Shown here: piece by piece, positions 36,435 to 43,943 of the stretch
How positions within the stretch are numbered: position 1 is the stretch's first letter
Layout of the letters: each line of letters starts with the position of its first letter
NCBI RefSeq assembly: GCF_004303025.1
Contig: NZ_PJQW01000002.1
Span: forward strand, 405,548 to 469,547
DNA from: Flavobacterium sp. J27
GTDB taxonomy: Bacteria; Bacteroidota; Bacteroidia; Flavobacteriales; Flavobacteriaceae
Length of the DNA stretch: 64,000 nucleotides
Direction: 5' to 3'
Notes under the pieces: model-generated
Told to the model about the DNA's origin: nothing
What the model saw: the letters and a program-made list of their open reading frames with translations, nothing else
The model's database searches: none
Position numbers and translations under genes: made by a program

Positions 36435-37547
36435 TTGGACAAAAATATTCAGCAAAAATTTTATGGTCTAGACCATTTAAGAGCAATAGCCATAATTTTA
36501 GTTTTCTTTTTTCATTATTTCATTATCAGCGATGGACAACCTGAATGGCTGCCAAATGTAGCTTCTTTCGGTTGGACTGGTGTTGATCTGTTTTTCGTTT
36601 TAAGTGGTTTTTTAATTTCCTCACAATTATTTGTCCAAATAAAACAAGGACAAAATATTTCATTCAAGATTTTTTTTCTAAAAAGATTTTTCAGAATTGT
36701 ACCTGCATTTTTGGTAACGGTTGGAATTTATTTTTGCTTTCCATTTTTTAGAGAAAAGGAAGCACTTCCTCCACTTTGGAAATTTCTAACTTTTACGCAA
36801 AATCTTGGTTTAAATTTAAAAGATTTTGGAACTTTTTCACATGCTTGGTCGCTTTGCGTTGAAGAACATTTTTACTTGTTTTTGCCAATAATTTTACTTG
36901 TTCTTCAAAAGCTTAATTGGTTTTCAAAATCATTTTGGATATTGATAACTTTATTCATTTTTGGATTCGCAATTAGAATTTATAGTTTTGAGAATTTATA
37001 TCTTCCAAAAATAAATGATGAAATTAGTTGGATGTATTGGTATAAATTCGTTTACTACCCAACATATAATCGGTTGGATGGACTTTTAGTTGGTGTTGCC
37101 ATTGCAGGAGTTTATATTTTCTTGCCAGAATTATGGAATAGAATTTCAAAATATGGCAACTTATTATTTATTGTAAGTTTACTAATTTTAGCAAGCGCTT
37201 ATTTTCTATGTAATGACCAAATGACTTTTAATGCTTCAATATTTGGTTTTCCAATAATTGCAATTGGTTTTGGTTCTATTGTTATGAGTGTAATTAGCCC
37301 AACCAATTTTTTATTTAAGTGTAAATCTAAAATAACGACATTTATTGCGACAATTTCTTATGCAATTTATTTAACACATAAAGGAGTAATTCATACGACA
37401 CATCAACTATTGGCAGACTTTAAAATTGACACCAATTTGATGCTTTTAATTTGTATAATAACGTGCATAAGTTTTGCTTATTTGCTACATTTGACAATAG
37501 AAGAACCATTTATGAAATTACGGAACAGAATTATCAACAAGAAATAA
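36435..37547 (+). CDS. Acyltransferase 3 family membrane protein
   Basis: 370 residues with a TTG start (MDKNIQQKFYGLDHLRAIAI). The family signature is clear: GLDHLRAIAIILVFFFHY with the catalytic-type His, GVDLFFVLSGFLIS, and SHAWSLCVEEHFYLFLPI. About ten hydrophobic helices follow. Family role: O-acylation of cell-surface sugars or lipids using an acyl donor across the inner membrane. It opens the accessory island and is followed at once by an attC-like inverted repeat, so it looks like a captured cassette rather than part of a glycan cluster. Confidence 0.88.
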   Translation: MDKNIQQKFYGLDHLRAIAIILVFFFHYFIISDGQPEWLPNVASFGWTGVDLFFVLSGFLISSQLFVQIKQGQNISFKIFFLKRFFRIVPAFLVTVGIYFCFPFFREKEALPPLWKFLTFTQNLGLNLKDFGTFSHAWSLCVEEHFYLFLPIILLVLQKLNWFSKSFWILITLFIFGFAIRIYSFENLYLPKINDEISWMYWYKFVYYPTYNRLDGLLVGVAIAGVYIFLPELWNRISKYGNLLFIVSLLILASAYFLCNDQMTFNASIFGFPIIAIGFGSIVMSVISPTNFLFKCKSKITTFIATISYAIYLTHKGVIHTTHQLLADFKIDTNLMLLICIITCISFAYLLHLTIEEPFMKLRNRIINKK

Positions 37548-37555
37548 AACCTACC

Positions 37556-37690
37556 AATAGCAACGGTTTTACGTCAGGCAGGCTGACGTACAAACTTGGA
37601 GCTTTGTGCTTCTATTTAAGTACAGTACACGTTGACAGTTTTGTACTCCGAAACCGCCCGAACGCAAAGCTACAAACCGTTACCTAACAT
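37556..37690. repeat. Long imperfect inverted repeat, attC-like
   Basis: The arms CAACGGTTT (37561) and AAACCGTTA (37674) lie about 104 bp apart. An inner pair, TTGGAGCTTTGTGCTTC, matches the complement of the GAACGCAAAGCTACAAA stretch. A local hairpin ACGTCAG-GCAGG-CTGACGT lies at 37571-37589. It is far more GC-rich than its flanks. It directly follows the acyltransferase stop codon, as an integron attC would. The sequence does not match attC core sites exactly, and no integrase is in the window. Confidence 0.55.
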
Positions 37691-37691
37691 T

Positions 37692-38135
37692 TGAGAAAAC
37701 TAAGTATATTTTACATATTAATAATATTGACCTTTAATTGTTGTGATAAAAAAAGGATTCTGATAACCGAATTATTTATGAGTTGTCTGAAAAAGCTTCA
37801 TTGAAAATAACGGAAATATATAAGGAGAAAAAAATAAATCTAAAGATGATTATTTTTATATTACAATATCTGAATCTGAAAATGGCACAGAAGAAACTTA
37901 TTTGACTTTAAACAGTTGTAATAAAGAATATACGTGTATTTATTCTAATGATTTATATAAAAAAACAAACAGGTTTTTAAAATTAAACGACAATTTATAT
38001 ATCCCAGTTTTTATCTCTGCCGATGTATTGCTTGTGAAGAAAACTACAAATGAATTATCTCAAAAAATTGGTGGCGGAAAAGTATTCAAAATTGACTACA
38101 ATGGAAATATTATTGAATATGGAGTTACAATGTAA
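37692..38135 (+). pseudogene. Lipoprotein gene with two poly-A frameshifts
   Basis: Starts at TTG 37692 with a lipoprotein signal (FYILIILTFNCCDKK). The frame is lost at a 7-A run (about 37746), regained in a second frame, lost again at a 7-A run (about 37829), and then runs in a third frame to the stop at 38135. Adding one A to each run joins the pieces into a single protein of about 148 residues: DSDNRIIYELSEKASLKI, then NKSKDDYFYITISESENG, ending FKIDYNGNIIEYGVTM. Both breaks are consistent with loss of one A from 8-A runs, by slippage or by sequencing error. No family recognised. Confidence 0.7.
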
Positions 38136-38167
38136 ACGGAATAAAAAAACGTTGGACAACAATGTGT

Positions 38168-38254
38168 ACCCTAATAGATTTACTTCATCAGTTTGGTTAA
38201 ATACGCGCTACGAGTGCAAGAAAAAAACATCTGGAATTATTCAGCTAAATATAA
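38168..38254 (+). pseudogene. Degenerate second copy of the recG 3' end
   Basis: AAAAACATCTGGAATTAT is identical to the end of recG (about 36096-36113), and both are followed by TCAG[T/C]TAA with a one-base indel. Weaker likeness extends some 40 bp upstream. It encodes no intact frame. It suggests that the DNA between 36122 and about 38170 entered next to or into the recG 3' end. Confidence 0.6.
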
Positions 38255-38353
38255 AATGATTTGTTTAAAATACTTATTTATAAGTATTTCTAAAAGTAAT
38301 GTATAGCCTATTTTTGTTAAAATACAAATAAACAACAAATATCGCTTTACATT

Positions 38354-39346
38354 ATGTGGAAACTAAATAAAGAATTTTTAAATATTTTAAATCCAAATGC
38401 TAACAGAAAAAATATTCATTTTGCAAAAAGTTATAATAATAAACTTTTCATAATTCAAGAAGATACCGTTTTAAGTATTTGGAAAATAGATCCTCATTTT
38501 CAAATTACAAAAGAATACGATGTTAATTTAGGCAGCAAATTTTATAATCCAAATTTTCAATTTCTAGACAATAAACTCCTATTAAATAATCGTTATGGCG
38601 AAATATGTATCATAGACTTCAATGATTATAACAATTTAATAACAATTTTTTCAAAAGATATTGAAGGTAGAGAATCTTGCTGCATGTATAAGAATAAACT
38701 ATACAGTCAAATATATTTAACCAATACTGATGGATACAGTATTTCCGACCTACCTACAATTAAAAACCCCAATCCAAAAACAACTATTGCAATACAAAAA
38801 GAAAACATTTCAAGTGGATCTTATGCTTTAGTGACCAACACTGTAATTTATTGGATAAATCAAGAAAGCATTTTTATAATGGATGTTTCCAATCCCGATA
38901 TACCTAAATCTATAGTAGAAAAAGAAATAGTTGATTTAGTGATGGGCTATCCCATACTAGTAGCAAATAATAGAATGGTTGTTATAGAAACATATGATGC
39001 TAATAGAATAGGCTGTAATTTTTTTGATATTTCAAATAACAATATTAAACGTTTGCAAAAAGGTCAATTTAAAAATCACTGCATAAGAGCCTTTCACTTA
39101 AGCAATGATTATTTATTTTTGGTACATTTAGATTTTAAAAAAATAAATAATGAAAGAAAGTATAAAACTTACCTAAGTGCTATAGATATCAATAATGACT
39201 TTTCAATCCGTTTTACAAAAGAATTACCATTTATTGAAATCTATGGAGATGATAGTAGTAAAATAGTATGGGTAGGAGAATATAATAATAAAATAATTAT
39301 ACTATTAGCCAATGGAAAGTTTTTTGATTTGATATTATCAACCTAA
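38354..39346 (+). CDS. Orphan protein, probably beta-propeller
   Basis: 330 residues, no signal peptide or membrane helix. Repeated strand-rich units of about 45 residues (NNKLFIIQEDTVLSIWKID, DNKLLLNNRYGEICIIDF, TNTVIYWINQESIFIMDVS, SNDYLFLVHLDFKK, NNKIIILLANGKFFDLIL) suggest a WD40/LVIVD-like propeller. I do not recognise the family and make no functional claim. It lies in the orphan-rich island and is very AT-rich. Confidence 0.6.
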   Translation: MWKLNKEFLNILNPNANRKNIHFAKSYNNKLFIIQEDTVLSIWKIDPHFQITKEYDVNLGSKFYNPNFQFLDNKLLLNNRYGEICIIDFNDYNNLITIFSKDIEGRESCCMYKNKLYSQIYLTNTDGYSISDLPTIKNPNPKTTIAIQKENISSGSYALVTNTVIYWINQESIFIMDVSNPDIPKSIVEKEIVDLVMGYPILVANNRMVVIETYDANRIGCNFFDISNNNIKRLQKGQFKNHCIRAFHLSNDYLFLVHLDFKKINNERKYKTYLSAIDINNDFSIRFTKELPFIEIYGDDSSKIVWVGEYNNKIIILLANGKFFDLILST

Positions 39347-39384
39347 ACTTCAATTACGAAGCTGTATTTGCTAAATCCTAAAAA

Positions 39385-39400
39385 ACAGGTATTTTTACCT
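39385..39400. promoter_or_regulatory. ACAGGTA-like palindrome ahead of the beta-helix gene
   Basis: AGGTA-TTTT-TACCT, preceded by AC, is the second copy in this window of the palindrome found upstream of recG at 33415. It lies about 25 bp upstream of the -7 box at 39424. Confidence 0.35.
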
Positions 39401-39452
39401 ATAGCCAACTTATTAAAATGCTATAGATTTGTCATCAACCAAACCTATAAGT

Positions 39453-40961
39453 ATGCTATTAGAACGCTCGCACCACATGGTGAAAGAACTTTTTTCTCAT
39501 GATATTTTTAATACAATAAACAAAGAAGCATTATTTAAAAAATACAATATTACTCCTTATATTTACGAGTTAAACCATAAGATACAACCCTTACAGGAAG
39601 CTTGGTTACAAGAAACTTCAGAAATTAAAACCATCCCTTCAGCAGGAATTATTATTTACAAAGAAGGACATTATACGTTTTCAAATAATATTACTTGGGA
39701 AGCTTTGCCTAACACGGCTGCTATTACGATTCAGTGTTCCAATGTAATCCTAGATTTAAACGGATTTACTCTCAAAGTAGAAAATAAAGAGAGTACAAAC
39801 AATTGTATCGGAATTTCAATACTAAATCCAAATACGGTATTCTTAAACCCAAACAAACACAAAAAAGTAAATCATACCGAAATTGTAAATGGAACAATTT
39901 CTGGTACAAGTTTGTATGGTATTTGCGCTCAATCGGTTTCAGAATTACTCATTGAAAACATTACCATTGAAAAAATAAAATACGAAAACCTCACAGAAGC
40001 CAATGTAAGTCCAGGAGGTATTCACATTAATACAGCGGAAAACATTACCATTACAAATTGTATCGTAAGCGATCTTAAAGTAACCTCTTCTTCTTGTGCA
40101 GGTATTCAATTATTAGAAACAGAAAATGCAATACTTACCAACTGTACCATGACCGATTTTACCAATTATGATGGTTCAACGCAAGGGTACAGTTACATTG
40201 GTTGCAAAAATAGTACTAGTTCGGGTTGCAAAGCCAAACATTTTGCCTCTCATTATCAAGGTAAAACCCAAACATTAGGTCATACTGTTATTGGTTTTTG
40301 TCCTTGGTTCTCTTCTAACCTAACATTTAACGATTGCGAATCGGTAGGTATGACTGGTTGTTGCGATGATTGTCATGGTATGTCTATCTTTCTCAATTAC
40401 AATGTGGAAGTAAACCGTTTTCATGCAGAAGCAATTATTGATGGTTGGGGAACCAATACCGGTGCAAAAGCAACCGGATTAGAAGTATATGGTATTAAAA
40501 CAAACATAAAAGACTGCACCGTAGAAAATATTAAAGCTATTCAACCACAAGATCTACAAAGTGCTGGCTACAGTGCTTGGGGCATGGCTATTACTTTTAC
40601 CAATTGCCTAGCAAAAGATGTAAAAGTTTTAGCCCCAAACCAAGAGCCAAATACCCAATACGGTTTTGGAACCGGTTATGGTTGGGCACCAGACCCAAGG
40701 GAAGAATTCCGTATCATTCCAGCCATAGATGTCACGTATACGAATTGCAAAGCGATTGATTGCCAAGTAGGTTTCGACACTTGGTTTCATATCAATTCGA
40801 CTTGGGAAGACAATTGCAGTCAGGAAAATTGCGACATTCCTTTATTGGTACAAATTAATGGTTTTAGAACCCTTTCTGGTAATAAATGTTCAGAATGCCT
40901 AAAACCCTTTAGTGTAACATTAACCAATGTTGCCAAAGACAATACCTACCCTGAAATGTAA
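39453..40961 (+). CDS. Cysteine-rich right-handed beta-helix protein, no signal peptide
   Basis: 502 residues from the ATG at 39453. A TTG at 39429 is in frame, but it overlaps a -7 promoter box (TAGATTTG, 39424-39431), so the ATG is preferred. Residues about 60-460 are parallel beta-helix rungs of the NITITNCIVSDLKV / NAILTNCTMTDF type (pectate-lyase-like superfamily). There are more than 20 Cys, including GCCDDCHG, DNCSQENCD and NKCSECL. No signal peptide or sorting domain was seen, which is unusual for a beta-helix enzyme. Catalytic residues could not be assigned. Confidence 0.65.
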   Translation: MLLERSHHMVKELFSHDIFNTINKEALFKKYNITPYIYELNHKIQPLQEAWLQETSEIKTIPSAGIIIYKEGHYTFSNNITWEALPNTAAITIQCSNVILDLNGFTLKVENKESTNNCIGISILNPNTVFLNPNKHKKVNHTEIVNGTISGTSLYGICAQSVSELLIENITIEKIKYENLTEANVSPGGIHINTAENITITNCIVSDLKVTSSSCAGIQLLETENAILTNCTMTDFTNYDGSTQGYSYIGCKNSTSSGCKAKHFASHYQGKTQTLGHTVIGFCPWFSSNLTFNDCESVGMTGCCDDCHGMSIFLNYNVEVNRFHAEAIIDGWGTNTGAKATGLEVYGIKTNIKDCTVENIKAIQPQDLQSAGYSAWGMAITFTNCLAKDVKVLAPNQEPNTQYGFGTGYGWAPDPREEFRIIPAIDVTYTNCKAIDCQVGFDTWFHINSTWEDNCSQENCDIPLLVQINGFRTLSGNKCSECLKPFSVTLTNVAKDNTYPEM

Positions 40962-41058
40962 ACAAAACCATAAAATAATTAGACTTTTTGTATCCTAATT
41001 TATATTGGTACAACAAAATAGAATTAATATCTTAGCTTATTATTCTTTTACAATCAAA

Positions 41059-42010
41059 ATGAGAAATGCGGCTATCTACTTTCAAAAATTTTTACTAATA
41101 CTCTTTTTAATTAATACTCTTTTTAATTAATACACCTGTTCTTCTATTTGCTCAAAATACTATTTGTGAGTGCTGTTCGCATTCAACTTTAAAAAATGAA
41201 GAAATGTATTCCAATTTTTTTTCTCCTGAAGTAATCGTATCTAAAGGAATTAAAGAAGTTATGGTATATACAAAACCAAATAACAGTACCACGCAATATA
41301 AAGAAGCAAAATATGCTTTTAACAATAAAGGATATGTAATTGCTGCTACTTTTTACTATGCGGGTATTCCTAATAGTATGCAGGTTTTTAAAAGAACTAA
41401 AACAAACAAAATATACCAGCAAATACAATATGATTTAGACAGCCTTGAGCGAAAAATACCTTACCATACTCCAGAAATTACAAGCTTAAAATATGATGCT
41501 AAAAACCGACTTATTAAATTGCAAAAAGGCTCCTTTAATAGGGAAAGAACAACTAATAGTAAATCAGATTATACACTTTTTAAATACGATAACAAAGATA
41601 GAATTGTATCTATAGAAAATTTTTATTATAACTATAATGGTAGCTTACAAAAATCAATAGCTAACTACATCTATAACGATAGCTTATCTACTGTAATAAA
41701 AGAATCCTTTCGCAATGGAAAATTATCTACTACAGGTGAAGCAAAACTTAACAGTAGGGGAACAATTATTTATTTTAAATTATATAAAGTAAGCTTAAAA
41801 GAAGTTGCTCTTGAACAACATTTTATATACAACTCTTTAAACCAACTCATAGAACAAAAAAGCAAAAATTATCAAGAAGGTGGAAGCGAATGCTTAGAAG
41901 GACAAACCTATACAGATAAATTCCAATACAACGATAACACACTTATTGCATCCATTCTGCATACGTTTCAAGAAAATAGTTGTGAAATGACATTTGAATA
42001 CAATAAATAA
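41059..42010 (+). pseudogene. Secreted protein gene broken by a 16-bp tandem duplication in the signal peptide
   Basis: The ATG at 41059 starts MRNAAIYFQKFLLILFLINT and then hits a stop because AATACTCTTTTTAATT occurs twice (41097-41112 and 41113-41128). Removing one copy restores a signal peptide (LINTPVLLFAQN) joined in frame to the 268-codon open frame beginning at 41204. The restored protein is about 311 residues, starting ICECCSHSTLKNEEMYSNFF after the signal. The body has YD-like repeats (KYDAKNRLIKLQ, KYDNKDRIVSIENF, FIYNSLNQLIEQK). Without repair only a signal-less product from 41204 is possible. Family unknown. Confidence 0.75.
41097..41128 (+). repeat. 16-bp tandem duplication
   Basis: Two identical copies of AATACTCTTTTTAATT followed by AATAC. 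Sixteen is not a multiple of three, so the duplication shifts the frame of the host gene. This is a slippage-type event that could in principle revert. Confidence 0.9.
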
Positions 42011-42064
42011 GCTAAAATTATGTTGTATAATTGATTTTTAATGTATTCAATATCAATATATAGA

Positions 42065-42628
42065 ATGAAATATATAGTTTTAGTTTTATTATTCTCAACA
42101 ACAACATTTGCTCAAACTCTTGAAGAAAAACCTCTTGGAACTTTTTTTAACCCTAATGAAAACAAACATGTTTATTATAAAGATGTAAACAATCTCTTAA
42201 ATAAATATGTAGGAACTTGGGTTTTTGATGATGGCACACACTATTTTAAAATTCAATTTTATAAAGAGACATTTCATAGAGAAACTCCTATAGGCAATAA
42301 AAAAATAACCATTTTTACAGATAGAATTGTTGGACATTATCAATATAAATTGAACGGTGTAGTAATCTATGATGTCACTGATAATAGATATGTACATAGC
42401 ACTAGTGGTGCTTTTTTTAATGGGCTTAGAATTTTTTATGATGAACCAACCAATGCATCATGTGGCAGGTCAATAATGGGTAAAGTTACGCTCGATTATT
42501 CAAATAGTAATAACATCGAACAATTAACTTGGAACAGAACTGATACTAATTTCGAGACAATTTGGTGTCAACCTTTTGATAAGACACCTTACAAGACACC
42601 TACTAATATGATATTGATAAAACAATAA
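42065..42628 (+). CDS. Exported DUF6705-like protein
   Basis: 187 residues from the ATG at 42065, which gives the signal peptide MKYIVLVLLFSTTTFAQ; an ATG eight codons upstream is less likely. The pattern YYKDVNNLLNKYVGTWVFDDGTHYFKIQFYKE followed by GHYQYKLNGVVIYD matches what I recall of the DUF6705 family, exported beta-barrel-like proteins of Flavobacteriia with no known function. The call is by pattern only. It is followed by a strong terminator. Confidence 0.65.
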   Translation: MKYIVLVLLFSTTTFAQTLEEKPLGTFFNPNENKHVYYKDVNNLLNKYVGTWVFDDGTHYFKIQFYKETFHRETPIGNKKITIFTDRIVGHYQYKLNGVVIYDVTDNRYVHSTSGAFFNGLRIFYDEPTNASCGRSIMGKVTLDYSNSNNIEQLTWNRTDTNFETIWCQPFDKTPYKTPTNMILIKQ

Positions 42629-42646
42629 AAAAAATAACTACTAATT

Positions 42647-42680
42647 AAAGTCCGAAGTTAAAAACTTCGGACTTTGTTTT
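42647..42680 (+). terminator. Rho-independent terminator after the DUF6705-like gene
   Basis: The 13-bp perfect stem AAAGTCCGAAGTT / AACTTCGGACTTT with a 3-base loop is followed by GTTTT. Confidence 0.85.
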
Positions 42681-42709
42681 ATTATTTACTACAGTAACCG
42701 ATATACATT

Positions 42710-42864
42710 ACAAGTGCAAATAAGCATACTCCTACAGTATTTTTAAAATTTACAAGTGTAAATAAGCATACTCCTACAGTATTTTTGAAATTTGCAAGTG
42801 CAAATAAGCATACTCCTGCAGCATTTTTGAAATTTACAAGTGCAACAGAGCATACTCCTACAGG
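42710..42864. repeat. 42-bp minisatellite, about 3.7 units
   Basis: Units start at 42710, 42752, 42794 and 42836 (the last partial). Core words are AAGTGCAAATAAGCATACTC and CCTACAGTATTTTT. The period is 42 bp, a multiple of three. On the minus strand a 73-codon open frame (42682-42903) reads the units as 14-residue repeats (VGVCLFALVNFKNT). Unit differences include one silent and several coding changes, so protein-level selection is not obvious. The array is noncoding or encodes a small repeat protein. Confidence 0.8.
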
Positions 42865-43066
42865 AAGTAGTTTAAAAACACTTGTATCTTTTAGTATATC
42901 CATCGGTCAATAATAGCTACAACTTCACTTTTTAGCGTAATCTTTTAGTTTTTTTTTGAATTTTTCATTTATAAAAAAGAGGTAATTTTTATACTATTAA
43001 GACTACAAAATTGGCACGTCGTTTGATAGTTGTAGTATAAAATGTATCACATTAAATTCTACAATT

Positions 43067-43750
43067 ATGACACAAACAACAGCAAACATGGAAAATGTTA
43101 AATCGGTTAAAAAACGCAATGTACCTGCAACCGATATCAATTTTGGTAACGTAATTACTACGGTAAGTAGCAAATGGTTGGCTAACGATTGGTTGACACT
43201 ACAATGGCATGATGCCGCACAATTTCAAACCAATGCCATTAATTTTAACAACATCTTACAATCACGCCTACAAAAAAGAGCTACCAGACCCCAAATTACG
43301 CAGTCTTTAAAAACCTTAGATAAAAGTATAGACACCGCATTGTCTTATGTAAAAGGATATATTATAGACAAATACAAAAAAGAAAATGCCACCAGTTACT
43401 ACGCAGCTTTTGGTATTGAGCACAAAGGCAATAAATATATACTTCCGCAAGATCAAAATAGAAGGATTACAGCTTTACATTTAATGATAGATGCCTTAAC
43501 AGAACATGATTTTGCTACCAAAGAGTATGGTGTCGCCTACTGGACACCCATAAAAGACCAATACATCGCTTTAGTAAATGAAGCTACTACTATGGATGGT
43601 AGTGTTGCGATACAAGTAGGTAATAAAAACACTTTAAAAAATGATTTACGAAAAGCCTTAAACGCTATCATTAATGTTTTAAAAGCAAATTATCCAGATA
43701 CCTTTAAACAAGAAATGAGAGATTGGGGCTTTCAAAAAGAGAAATATTAA
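43067..43750 (+). CDS. Helical orphan protein of unknown function
   Basis: 227 residues, no signal peptide. Mainly alpha-helical and hydrophilic, with SRLQKRATRPQITQSLKTLD, VKGYIIDKYKKENATSYYAAFG and LRKALNAIINVLKANYPDTF. It may belong to a conserved flavobacterial family but I cannot name one. It lies in the accessory island, separated by a terminator from the next gene. Confidence 0.65.
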   Translation: MTQTTANMENVKSVKKRNVPATDINFGNVITTVSSKWLANDWLTLQWHDAAQFQTNAINFNNILQSRLQKRATRPQITQSLKTLDKSIDTALSYVKGYIIDKYKKENATSYYAAFGIEHKGNKYILPQDQNRRITALHLMIDALTEHDFATKEYGVAYWTPIKDQYIALVNEATTMDGSVAIQVGNKNTLKNDLRKALNAIINVLKANYPDTFKQEMRDWGFQKEKY

Positions 43751-43775
43751 TTGGGTTTAATATGTTTATTTCACT

Positions 43776-43808
43776 ATCCTATTCCTTAAAAAAGAATAGG
43801 ATTTTTTT
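43776..43808 (+). terminator. Rho-independent terminator
   Basis: The stem ATCCTATTC / GAATAGGAT around a 9-base loop is followed by TTTTTT, 25 bp past the stop codon of the helical orphan gene. Confidence 0.85.
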
Positions 43809-43943
43809 ATGGATTGATAAAAGAAAATAATATTGTCTCAAGTTTTTACAGTTATATGTAATATAACCAATAAATTTATATTTTTGATGTATCATCTCAT
43901 TTTGAAAACTATCTGAAAGTTTGTTATAATTATATCAATTTCT

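Noticed and set aside
37451..37687. 78-codon open frame across the acyltransferase end and the inverted repeat
   Set aside because: It overlaps the well-supported acyltransferase in another frame and runs through the palindromic repeat; a shadow frame.
42682..42903. CRISPR-like array
   Set aside because: The repeated units are contiguous with no unique spacers, and no cas genes are near. It is a 42-bp tandem repeat.
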